From an uncultured Lachnospiraceae bacterium (GTDB lineage: Bacteria; Bacillota; Clostridia; Lachnospirales; Lachnospiraceae): 5,839 nt of DNA. The stretch is from assembly GCA_910587305.1 (NCBI GenBank), contig CAJUKV010000103.1, forward strand, positions 1 to 5,839. Reading direction: 5' to 3'. The position numbers and the translations under genes are program-made. Positions 1 through 5,838 of this stretch are shown in pieces. Numbering within the stretch: position 1 is the first letter of the stretch; every line of letters begins with the position of its first letter. The notes below the pieces were generated by a model. The model did no database searches. It saw only the letters and a list, made by a program, of their open reading frames with translations, and had not been told where the DNA came from.

Positions 1-168
1 CAGTGCCTTCATTAGCATTTATGAGTTCGCGCATTGATTCCAGAATGCCGTTGATTTCTTCATCATATTTACGGATGAAGCTGATATAGAGCCGAATCCG
101 TTTGATTGAAGTGCTATAGTTACCTTGCGCCGCTTTCCACGCACGGAAGAAACGGGGGTTTTTATTTT
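1..168 (-). other. Possible unidentified reading frame running off the left edge
   Basis: On the minus strand a stop-free frame enters from about 168 (open back to an ATG at 211) and continues past base 1. Its translation includes RFFRAWKAAQGNYS, then SIKRIRLYISFIRKYDEEI and ILESMRELINANEG, which look like amphipathic helices of a real protein rather than random sequence. I do not recognise the family. The part right of about 158 is antisense to a clear cupin fragment, so the true boundary of this frame probably lies near 150-168, and the piece may itself be a remnant joined there. It could also be chance open sequence. The right-hand boundary is inferred. Confidence 0.25.
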
Positions 169-256
169 TACGTTTGAACCGGGATGCCGAAACAACTGGC
201 ACATCCATCATGCCGCTTTTGGCGGTGGGCAGATCCTGATCTGCGTAGGTGGGCGC
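158..256 (+). pseudogene. Cupin-domain protein, internal fragment
   Basis: The frame that opens with TTG at 125 reads FTFEPGCRNNWHIHHA followed by GGGQILICVGGR. This is the first conserved cupin motif: a Gly, then HxH metal-ligand histidines, then a Gly-rich strand turn. It resembles the small cupins often linked to carboxymuconolactone-decarboxylase-like proteins in Clostridia. Only about 33 codons are recognisable. The N-terminal strands are absent, and the second cupin motif (PGDVVxIPxxxxHWH type) is missing because the sequence passes straight into a DUF4405 reading frame at about 249-256. No ribosome binding site or sensible start precedes it, so this is a dead fragment. It was presumably a metal-binding beta-barrel protein acting in the cytoplasm. 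Family assignment rests on motif recognition only. Confidence 0.72.
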
Positions 257-734
257 TGGGATATTTGTTCTGTTTGCCGTTCACCATATATTGAATTGGA
301 GATGGCATAAAAATTTATTTCAGGGTAAATATTCGCTCATGCGTATTTTTCAGGTCCGTATAGATGTGCTGACATTGTTTTCGATGATTGTCCTAATATA
401 CAGAAGTATTGTTTTATCGAGATATGTATTTGCATTTTTGCCGGTGGAAGGAGGAATGGCGCTGGCAAGACGGCTGCATATCTTAGGTTCTTATTGGGGA
501 TTTTTTAACTTGTTTGCTGCTTAAAAGCGAATTTGTGTTTTTGGATTACGGGGAATATGTATTTTTTTTTATAGAGATTATTTTGCTTTGATGGGCCTTT
601 GTATATTTATTGTACATTATCTCTCAAAGATGTTAAGAAAAGTACATGGACAAAACAATATTCAAAAAGATAAGCAGGAAAAAGAAAGAAGGTTTCCTGA
701 TGAATGCAACTGTGATATGATATTAGCGGTATAA
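249..734 (+). pseudogene. DUF4405-type membrane protein, truncated and frameshifted
   Basis: The first segment (249-524) reads GAGIFVLFAVHHILNWRW, then a hydrophobic helix and a GG-M-ARRLHILGSYWGF motif, typical of DUF4405 integral membrane proteins with paired histidines on helices. The frame ends at TAA 522-524. The protein's C-terminal part resumes at 529 in another frame (EFVFLDYGEYVFFF). After a run of nine Ts (562-570) it returns to the first frame (YRDYFALMGLCIFIVHYL) and stops at TAA 732-734. Compared with the family as I recall it, the N-terminal end and roughly 50 codons between the SYWGF and EFVF motifs are missing. No start or ribosome binding site survives, since a cupin fragment abuts it. 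Two frame changes plus two deletions make it a clear pseudogene. DUF4405 proteins resemble membrane cytochrome-like electron carriers, but their function is not established. Confidence 0.75.
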
Positions 735-779
735 ATCTTTTTTTATTCGTTTTAATAGAGGATGGAGTACAAATGCCTT

Positions 780-1685
780 ATGGATTGCAAAGAAGCAATT
801 ATAATATTTGAAAACAATACAAAAAAGAGTGTCGTTCAAATAGAGCGGTGCAGCGTTGGTACTGCGAACTATGTATTTGTTGTATTTACTGCTGCTGAAA
901 AATTTATTCTCAGGTGCAGTAAAGAAGAAAATGCCTATAAAGCTACCGTCTATTGGCTGAGCAAGTTATCCGCATGTGAGATTCCGATACCTGCTGTGAT
1001 ATCGAAAGGAACCTACAGAGACTATTCATATTTGATTCTTTCATATATTCCTGGGGACGATATTGGAAATGTCTATGATAAATTAGATGACAGTGAGAAA
1101 AAGCAAATTTCCAAAGAGGTGGTCGAGATACAGAGAAGGGTATCAGGGATTGATATATCAACAGATACGGAGTGGACATGGAACAGCTTTATTGATAAAC
1201 TATTGAATCGTGCGGATGAGCGAATAAAAAGAAGACATTACTTTGATACTGACAAAATACATATCGTAAAGAAACTGCAACAAGAAATGAAGGAATATTT
1301 GGATGCGGTTCGGCCAATACCATATCTGGATGATATTAGTACAAAAAATTTACTGATTTATGAGGGAAAGGTATCTGGGATAATAGATATTGACTGGATA
1401 GGTTTAGGTGATAAGCTTACCTTTGTTGCATTAACGAAGGTTGCATTGCTCAATATGGACTTAGATACCAAGTATATTGATTATCTGTTAGATGAAATTC
1501 ATCCAAACAAACCAGAGTACAAAGCGTTTGTATTCTATTGCCTGCTTTACTGTGTTGACTTTATGGGAGAAAGAGGTATGCAGTTTCTTGATAAAAAAAT
1601 TCCAATAAATGAAAGTATCGTTAAGAGGTTAAATGATATATTTGACATCCTCATGGGAGAATGGAACAAATGTTGTGAACGATAA
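780..1685 (+). CDS. APH-family (aminoglycoside phosphotransferase-like) kinase
   Basis: A complete 301-residue protein with the bilobal APH/choline-kinase fold, predicted to transfer phosphate from ATP or GTP to a small-molecule hydroxyl in the cytoplasm. The N-lobe has CSVGTANYVF (24-33) and FILRCS with R45; the hinge is LILSYIPG (85-92). The catalytic loop reads YLDDISTKN (182-190), with D185 as presumed base and N190 as metal ligand, and IDIDW (202-206) supplies D205. The usual HxD histidine position is leucine (L183). I prefer ATG 780: the in-frame ATG at 762 touches the AGAGG at 757-761, too close to serve as its binding site, whereas GGAG at 764-767 lies 12 bases before 780. It stands alone, downstream of a pseudogene, and is visibly more AT-rich than the block after 1850, suggesting separate origin. 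Substrate is unknown; resistance should not be assumed from the family name. Confidence 0.88.
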   Translation: MDCKEAIIIFENNTKKSVVQIERCSVGTANYVFVVFTAAEKFILRCSKEENAYKATVYWLSKLSACEIPIPAVISKGTYRDYSYLILSYIPGDDIGNVYDKLDDSEKKQISKEVVEIQRRVSGIDISTDTEWTWNSFIDKLLNRADERIKRRHYFDTDKIHIVKKLQQEMKEYLDAVRPIPYLDDISTKNLLIYEGKVSGIIDIDWIGLGDKLTFVALTKVALLNMDLDTKYIDYLLDEIHPNKPEYKAFVFYCLLYCVDFMGERGMQFLDKKIPINESIVKRLNDIFDILMGEWNKCCER

Positions 1686-1849
1686 ATTTATATTGTGGAG
1701 GGAAGGGACGGAATATATAACGGCGATAACAGATATGGCAGATAAAATACAAAATATTTTACATACGACAATAAAGCCGCAATGCCAAGGTTGGAAATCT
1801 CAAGGATTTTGCCAAAGCGATAAGCTATTTGACAGAAAGCCGGCCCGTT

Positions 1850-2503
1850 TCATTCGGAGACAGGGATTTCAATCTGTACAATGTAATCCTCAATCCGGTC
1901 AATGACATTTTCGTTGATGCCCATTTCATAGGAAAATCCGTGGAACGAAAGCGTATGTTCCCTTGCATAATCAAGGATTTCCTGATAACGCTTCGGGATG
2001 GCGTTCCACTCCCCTTTATGGAAAGCCCTTAAGTATTTACCCTTGGGCATGATAGGCAGTCCGGCCTGATATGGGAGAAAAGGGATCTCGATAAAGAGTC
2101 CGGAATAATTGTCAAAGCAGCCGGTTTGCAGGTCGGCAACGGAGAGCATGGAGCCGCAGGATGCCTCGTGGAGACGGCCAAGCCGGTATTTTTCGGTCTC
2201 GGCGGTGATCGGTTCCCCTTCCTGTTCAAAGGAGGTATTCCGGTCTGCATCTACGGTGACCAGACAGCGTTCCTCCTTTTCTACAAGGCGGATCTCGGAC
2301 AGGTCCATGGTCAGGACAGCGTCCATCATCCGGCTTGTCACGGCGATCTCCACCATGCCTGCCATCGGGGGCAGCGCGGTTATCATGAAAAAGATGGGAA
2401 ACAAAAGCGCTAGGAGGCGAACCTTTCCCTTATCTGCTCCGTGACGGGCGGCGTCCTTCCTGCTGACAAAGCCTCCGGAGTCCGATTTTGGGAATACGGT
2501 CAT
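1850..2503 (-). CDS. Chimeric frame: membrane-like N-terminus plus MerR-family effector domain
   Basis: This is a 217-codon open frame. Residues about 58-217 match the C-terminal effector-binding (GyrI/BltR-like) half of a MerR-family regulator. Landmarks are IRLVEKEERCLVTVDADR (71-88), YRLGRLHEASCGSML (106-120), GCFDNYSGLFIEIP (128-141), GKYLRAFHKGEW (155-166) and a terminal INENVIDRIEDYIVQIEI (196-213). The winged-helix DNA-binding head and coiled coil that should precede it are missing. In their place is a basic stretch and a hydrophobic segment (about 29-50, LLALLFPIFFMITALPP) that I do not recognise. The ATG overlaps the upstream AraC stop as ATGA (2500-2503), so translation could be coupled to it. 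The block is visibly GC-richer than the phosphotransferase region. It is most likely a remnant of a deletion fusion; a ligand-binding protein without DNA contact is the alternative. Confidence 0.6.
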   Translation of the reverse strand: MTVFPKSDSGGFVSRKDAARHGADKGKVRLLALLFPIFFMITALPPMAGMVEIAVTSRMMDAVLTMDLSEIRLVEKEERCLVTVDADRNTSFEQEGEPITAETEKYRLGRLHEASCGSMLSVADLQTGCFDNYSGLFIEIPFLPYQAGLPIMPKGKYLRAFHKGEWNAIPKRYQEILDYAREHTLSFHGFSYEMGINENVIDRIEDYIVQIEIPVSE

Positions 2504-3378
2504 ATATTGCCGGAACGGTATTCGCTTGGCGTTATGCCATAAGACTTTCGGAAAACTTTTCCAAAGTAAGCGCTATCCGAGAAACCGCACTGTTGGCAGA
2601 TGCCGGTAATTGTCATGTCGGATTCTAAAAGTAATTTTTTTGATTGGTTCAAACGATATTTCATTAGATATTCCATAGGACTTTGTCCAATGTTTTTCTT
2701 AAAGCAGCGGGTGGCTTCCCTTTCACTGACACCGGCTGCTTTTGCTATTTCTGCTAAAGCGATTTTTTCAGTGTAATGCCGGTTGATATATGCTATCATA
2801 CTGCGCAGACGGTTCGTCTGTTCTGTTCCTATAGTACTTTGGCGGTCAGGGTTTTCTTGAAGCTCCTTAATTAGAAGGCTCCATGTTTCCGAGAGGATAT
2901 TCCGGGTTTGGAATTCCGAATCCGTTTCGTTTTGCAATTCTTTTAAGGAATACAGGTTTTTCAGTATTAGATTAGCGGTTGTATGCCCCCGGCGAATAAT
3001 GTGCACTTCAATCTGTCTGTTGTTAATGACCGGATTCAGATATTTTGTTTCAAAACGGCTCTTAAAATGCCCTCCTAAAAAGACAGGATGAAAAATATGA
3101 TTTATTTCTATTGTTTTCATGCCCGAAGAAGCATTTTGTTTCATACACATTACATTGCTGTTGACAAAGAATCCGTCACCTTGACGGATGATGTATTCGG
3201 CGCCGACGGTTACTATTTTGCTGATACCTTCCTGTATATATCCTAGCTCTAATTCTTCATGCCAATGCCACGGAATCACAAAATTAGTCAAGTCACGCTT
3301 ATGGAGGCAATAAGGATATTCTATCGTCATACCCTCAATGATTTCAACTTGATTTCGGTCTGTTTCAAAAGCCTGCAT
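2500..3378 (-). CDS. AraC-family transcriptional regulator with cupin sensor domain
   Basis: A complete 292-residue protein of normal AraC/XylS length. The N-terminal half is a cupin-type sensor barrel, with the motif PWHWHEELELGYIQEG at residues 36-51 and a GDGFF strand further on. The C-terminal ~100 residues (from about 190) carry the two helix-turn-helix units. The first is near 207-228 (LAEIAKAAGVSEREATRCFKK); the second is near 255-280 (MTITGICQQCGFSDSAYFGK), followed by the family signature FRKSYGITPSEYR. The ATG at 3378 is preceded by AGGTG five bases away, supporting this start. It is transcribed divergently from the alcohol dehydrogenase at 3673, so it most likely controls that gene and perhaps itself. 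The inducer is unknown; a small alcohol, aldehyde or sugar is a guess from the neighbour. Its stop overlaps the ATG of the chimeric MerR-like frame by four bases. Confidence 0.93.
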   Translation of the reverse strand: MQAFETDRNQVEIIEGMTIEYPYCLHKRDLTNFVIPWHWHEELELGYIQEGISKIVTVGAEYIIRQGDGFFVNSNVMCMKQNASSGMKTIEINHIFHPVFLGGHFKSRFETKYLNPVINNRQIEVHIIRRGHTTANLILKNLYSLKELQNETDSEFQTRNILSETWSLLIKELQENPDRQSTIGTEQTNRLRSMIAYINRHYTEKIALAEIAKAAGVSEREATRCFKKNIGQSPMEYLMKYRLNQSKKLLLESDMTITGICQQCGFSDSAYFGKVFRKSYGITPSEYRSGNI

Positions 3379-3405
3379 AGGTTCACCTGCCTTGTCCTTG
3401 TTGTT

Positions 3406-3435
3406 AGTATAGTTATAACATATCTGTCCTGATAA
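3406..3435 (-). promoter_or_regulatory. Possible sigma-A promoter for the AraC gene
   Basis: Read on the minus strand, TTATCA (3435-3430) lies 18 bases before TATACT (3411-3406). These match four and five of six consensus positions, and a short leader would follow before the ATG at 3378. The region is AT-rich, so chance matches are likely. No equally good pair was found for the dehydrogenase on the plus strand. Confidence 0.3.
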
Positions 3436-3481
3436 TTCTATATTATGGCTTAATCATTATATTTTTTCGGACACATTATCT

Positions 3482-3646
3482 GTATCATATATTCATAAAC
3501 CGAAAAACAAGGCACTGGTTTTGGGCGGGGGTGTGACAGCGGTAATATCTGAATTTGGTGCACAATGTTATTACGAGAAAGATATTTTTGCGGATGGATG
3601 GATTAAAAGTATTCCGGAAGTGAAGATTGAAACAGTTAGCATTTGA
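3482..3646 (+). other. Unrecognised reading-frame tail upstream of the dehydrogenase
   Basis: A plus-strand frame that is open from 3419 and looks protein-like from about 3482 ends at TGA 3644-3646, 26 bases before the dehydrogenase ATG. It includes NKALVLGGGVTAVISEFGAQ, then CYYEKDIFADGWIKSIPEV. There is no ATG or binding site; the only starts would be TTG or GTG inside the stretch. The glycine-rich turn followed by a GA-Q-Y pattern is loosely like the end of a corrinoid (B12)-binding domain, but I am not confident of that. It is probably the tail of a truncated gene that once lay upstream of the dehydrogenase in the same operon. A chance frame within a regulatory region is the alternative. 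Confidence 0.3.
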
Positions 3647-3657
3647 TACATGAAAAG

Positions 3658-3664
3658 AAGGAGG
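3658..3664 (+). promoter_or_regulatory. Ribosome binding site that fixes the dehydrogenase start
   Basis: AAGGAGG lies eight bases before the ATG at 3673. It rules out the longer in-frame TTG at 3643, whose reading would run through this site. Confidence 0.85.
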
Positions 3665-3672
3665 AAAATATC

Positions 3673-4860
3673 ATGGCAAACAATTTTGAGTTTTATGCAC
3701 CAACAAAAGTGATTTTTGGAAAGGGGGCGGAAAATGAAACGGGAAAGCAGATAAAAGCATTTGGGGCAACCTGTGTTCTGATTGTATATGGCGGCGGCAG
3801 CGTGAAACGTTTGGGATTGCTGGAAAAAGTGGAAAACGCTCTCACAGATGCACAGATCACGTTTTGCGAACTAGGAGGTGTAGTTCCTAATCCTCATTTA
3901 GATAAAGTTTATGAGGGAATCCGTATCGGCAAATCAAAAAACGTTGATTTTCTTCTTGCTGTCGGAGGCGGCAGCGTGATTGATACGGCAAAAGCGATTG
4001 CGTATGGGCTGGCAGAGCCGGAGAAAGATGTGTGGGAGCTGTTTGACCATACGCGCATGGCAAGAAAATGCATTCCCGTTGCCAGCGTATTATCCATTGC
4101 CGCAGCAGGAAGCGAAACATCGAAAGGATGCGTAATCACAAATGAAAAGACCGGAGAAAAGCGCGCTTATGATGATAATCTTGCCCGTCCAAAGTTTGCC
4201 ATTATGAATCCGGAGTATACGAAATCCCTTCCGGATTACCAAACGGAGTCGGGATGTACGGATATCATGATGCACACGATGGAACGGTATTTTACCAATG
4301 GGGGCAATATGGAGATTACGGATGCCATTGCGGAAGGGTTACTGCGTACCGTTATGAAAAATGCGGTTATTCTGCATCAGAATCCGGGGGATTATGATGC
4401 CCGTGCGGAAATTATGTGGGCAGGGAGTATTGCCCATAATGACCTGACGGGCTGTGGAAATGACGGAGGGGATTTTATGACCCACAAATTGGAACACGAA
4501 CTGGGCGGTATGTTTGACGTGACGCATGGTGCGGGTCTGGCGGCCGTATGGTCAAGTTGGGCAAGATACGTTTGCGGGGAATGTCTGCACCGCTTTGTCC
4601 GTTATGCAAGGAATGTTATGGGCGTTACTCTGGACGGCACGGACGAAGAAGTTGCTGAGGCCGGTATATGCGCAATGGAGGATTTTTACCGCAGCATTGG
4701 GATGCCTACGAATCTGAATGAGCTTGGAATACACCCGACGGATGCACAGATAGAGGATATGGCAAAGCGGTGTATGATTGCATCAGGAACGAGAACAGGC
4801 TCTGCCAAAAAACTGAATCGGGAGGATGCAATCCGTATTTACCAAAATGCCCGCGGCTAA
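3673..4860 (+). CDS. Iron-containing alcohol dehydrogenase (BdhA/YqhD-like, NAD(P)H-dependent)
   Basis: A complete 395-residue group III alcohol dehydrogenase, a cytoplasmic enzyme interconverting alcohols and aldehydes, in this subgroup mainly reducing aldehydes such as butyraldehyde with NADPH. The N-terminal Rossmann-like domain has FGKGAENETG (15-24), VYGGGSVKRLG (38-48) and AVGGGSVIDTAKA (96-108); the first GGGS is the NADPH-associated motif of the BdhA/YqhD group. The helical C-terminal domain supplies the metal ligands D197 and H201 (TDIMMHTMERYF), H271 (THKLEHELGG) and H285 (DVTHGAGLA), with the 14-residue spacing seen in YqhD. Length is typical and no residue is missing. It is divergent from the AraC regulator, which probably controls it, and is the only intact catabolic or redox enzyme here. 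Detoxifying aldehydes or balancing redox during fermentation is the likely role; exact substrate and cofactor cannot be read from sequence. Confidence 0.96.
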   Translation: MANNFEFYAPTKVIFGKGAENETGKQIKAFGATCVLIVYGGGSVKRLGLLEKVENALTDAQITFCELGGVVPNPHLDKVYEGIRIGKSKNVDFLLAVGGGSVIDTAKAIAYGLAEPEKDVWELFDHTRMARKCIPVASVLSIAAAGSETSKGCVITNEKTGEKRAYDDNLARPKFAIMNPEYTKSLPDYQTESGCTDIMMHTMERYFTNGGNMEITDAIAEGLLRTVMKNAVILHQNPGDYDARAEIMWAGSIAHNDLTGCGNDGGDFMTHKLEHELGGMFDVTHGAGLAAVWSSWARYVCGECLHRFVRYARNVMGVTLDGTDEEVAEAGICAMEDFYRSIGMPTNLNELGIHPTDAQIEDMAKRCMIASGTRTGSAKKLNREDAIRIYQNARG

Positions 4861-4868
4861 AGAAATCA

Positions 4869-4889
4869 AGGTGTCCAAAGAGGACACCT
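4869..4889 (+). terminator. Perfect hairpin just after the dehydrogenase
   Basis: AGGTGTCC (4869-4876) pairs perfectly with GGACACCT (4882-4889) around the loop AAAGA, eight bases after the stop codon. The stem is strong and well placed to end or protect the transcript, but it is followed by CCGG rather than a T-run, so it is not a canonical intrinsic terminator. Rho-dependent termination or 3'-end stabilisation are alternatives. Confidence 0.4.
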
Positions 4890-5157
4890 CCGGTACGGAA
4901 GCAGGGATGGTTTGCTATTTTTGCAGCAGAAAGAACAGAAATGGATACGAATTGTTACGGCCAAAAGTTAAGAGATCAATTCTTGCACTGGCATCTGGTA
5001 CTGTTGGGGAGAAAGTTTTTCCTTTCCCGCCACAAAGCTGATTTTTATTGGAGAGGAAGAAAAAGGTGTCGGTTGACATGACAAAGTTTGATTTTACTTA
5101 TAAAATAGAAGAAAGTGCGCACAGCGCTAAAGTGCTGATAAATAAAGGGAAATCTGT
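4890..5157 (+). other. Intergenic stretch with no recognisable gene
   Basis: Nothing here matches a family I know. Short open frames exist (for example one ending at 5041 and a 29-codon frame from ATG 5078) but lack convincing binding sites or conserved motifs. A consensus TTGACA occurs at 5073-5078 with TATAAA at 5099-5104, but the 20-base spacing is too long for a good promoter. Given the flavodoxin remnant just downstream, this is probably degraded sequence of a former gene or operon. Confidence 0.4.
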
Positions 5158-5342
5158 CTTGATATAAGTTTTCATACCCGATCTGGTGGGGAGAAGCGTC
5201 GAGAATTGTAAGCACTTTTGTGGAAAACTATGATTTTTCGGGGAAAACGGTTATTCCTTTCTGAACCACAGGCGGGAGCGGAAGGGGTTCCAGCGGAAAA
5301 AATCTGGAGCAGCTTACAAGCGGTGCGAACTGGCTGAGATAT
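5158..5342 (+). pseudogene. Flavodoxin-family protein, C-terminal remnant
   Basis: From 5175 the frame reads YPIWWGEASRIVSTFVENY and then DFSGKTVIPF. This is the conserved flavodoxin (FMN-binding, short-chain electron carrier) segment where the YPIWW loop contacts the flavin. A TGA at 5262-5264 replaces the Cys/Ala-type codon expected before TGGSG. The frame then continues recognisably as TTGGSGRGSSGKNLEQL and TSGANWL. Just upstream, LDISF in another frame resembles the strand preceding the YPIWW loop, suggesting a frameshift at about 5173. The N-terminal half with the phosphate-binding loop is absent, and the C-terminus runs into an FGE-like fragment near 5335-5345. It cannot make a working flavodoxin. 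An intact relative would serve low-potential electron transfer or quinone/nitro reduction in the cytoplasm. Confidence 0.78.
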
Positions 5343-5478
5343 GGGCTCAGCGTGCGGACGGATACCGTCTGCCGACAGAGGTGGAATAGGAATATGTTTG
5401 TCGTGGAGAAACAGAAACGCCTTTTCATACGGAAATGAATACTATTCCCTTTGGGGCCATCCCGGACACAACGTATAG
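5342..5478 (+). pseudogene. Formylglycine-generating-enzyme-like (SUMF1/FGE) domain, remnant
   Basis: Out of frame with the flavodoxin piece, bases from 5342 read WAQRADGYRLPTEVE, then a TAG (5387-5389) exactly where the family has Trp, then EYVCRGETETP. This is the hallmark RLPTEAEWEYACRGG segment of FGE-sulfatase (SUMF1) domain proteins. After a one-base frame change near 5419-5422 it continues FSYGNEYYSLWGHPGHN, matching the W/F-x-(Y/W)-G-N turn that follows in the family, and ends at TAG 5476-5478. Only about 45 codons are recognisable, with one nonsense mutation (TGG to TAG) and one frameshift, so it is a pseudogene. Intact members oxidise a sulfatase cysteine to formylglycine or act in other iron/copper oxidations; which kind this was cannot be told. 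Confidence 0.68.
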
Positions 5479-5586
5479 TGGTACTGTCCCTGCCGGATTA
5501 AACTATAGCAGGGCAGCATTTACTGAGATCATTATTAATTTGGCGGTACTGCATCAGCAATTTTCCAGGAATAACTATAAGGAGAT
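5479..5586. other. Short spacer without recognisable content
   Basis: No motif or conserved reading frame is seen. An AGGAGA at 5580-5585 and a TCTCCT at 5604-5609 could pair across the end of the LysR gene, but the stem is only six bases with a long loop and no T-run, so I do not call it a terminator. Confidence 0.3.
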
Positions 5587-5838
5587 TTATGTAAAATTCA
5601 GATTCTCCTGCATCATCATCAAAAACTTTTCCGCGGGCTTGGAAAAGACCTGATATTTTTTCCAAATCAAATACATCTCAATTTCAATGGACGGTGACAG
5701 GGGGCGAAACGTAAGTCTATTGTCACCGGAAGTATTGACGATATGGTCAAAGCAGATAGCGTAACCCAAACCCTCTTCCACAAACAGGGAAGCATTGAAC
5801 AGCAGATTATAAGTCATAATGATATCCAGTTCCGAGAG
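5587..5838 (-). CDS. LysR-type transcriptional regulator, C-terminal end (cut by window edge)
   Basis: The minus-strand frame enters from the right edge and ends at TAA 5589-5587. It reads LSELDIIMTYNLLFNASLFV, then EEGLGYAICFDHIVNTSG, then NRLTFRPLSPSIEIEMYLIW, then KKYQVFSKPAEKFLMMMQE. This is the end of the LysR substrate-binding domain (type 2 periplasmic-binding fold): the NLLFNASLFVEEGLGYA helix, the hinge strand, and the final YLxWKKYQxxSKxAExFL helix. The winged-helix DNA-binding domain must lie outside the window. An ATG inside the fragment at 5817 is not the true start. LysR genes are usually divergent from their targets, so its target is probably to the right, outside the window. 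It points away from the flavodoxin remnant, tail first. Confidence 0.82.
   Translation of the reverse strand, partial: LSELDIIMTYNLLFNASLFVEEGLGYAICFDHIVNTSGDNRLTFRPLSPSIEIEMYLIWKKYQVFSKPAEKFLMMMQENLNFT

Noticed and set aside
1686..1849. Minus-strand stretch reading LIALAKSLRFPTLA, loosely like the start of an IstB transposition helper
   Set aside because: Very short, bounded by stops, with no ATP-binding motif or inverted repeats nearby; the 164-base gap between the two genes holds nothing I can support.
1829..2032. Plus-strand frame with a kinase-loop-like GDRDFNLYN stretch, suggesting a second phosphotransferase fragment
   Set aside because: Right of 1850 it is exactly antisense to the well-conserved end of the MerR effector domain, so the resemblance is coincidental.
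2109..2444. Overlapping plus-strand frames through the MerR/AraC block
   Set aside because: They are antisense shadows with arginine/serine-rich composition and no family motifs.
3424..3475. TGTCC and GGACA copies plus GATAAT and ATTATC as a possible operator palindrome between the divergent genes
   Set aside because: The half-sites are short, imperfectly ordered and about 40 bases apart in AT-rich DNA; not distinguishable from chance by eye.
3887..4734. Several minus-strand frames of 60-77 codons inside the dehydrogenase
   Set aside because: They are antisense to conserved catalytic motifs of an intact gene and have cysteine/arginine-rich shadow composition.
5073..5167. TTGACA plus TATAAA promoter with a 29-codon ORF from ATG 5078
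   Set aside because: The spacing of 20 bases is too long, the ORF start overlaps the -35 box, and no binding site or homology supports it.
5435..5653. 72-codon plus-strand frame
   Set aside because: Its first part overlaps the FGE remnant in another frame and its last part is antisense to the LysR gene; no motif of its own.
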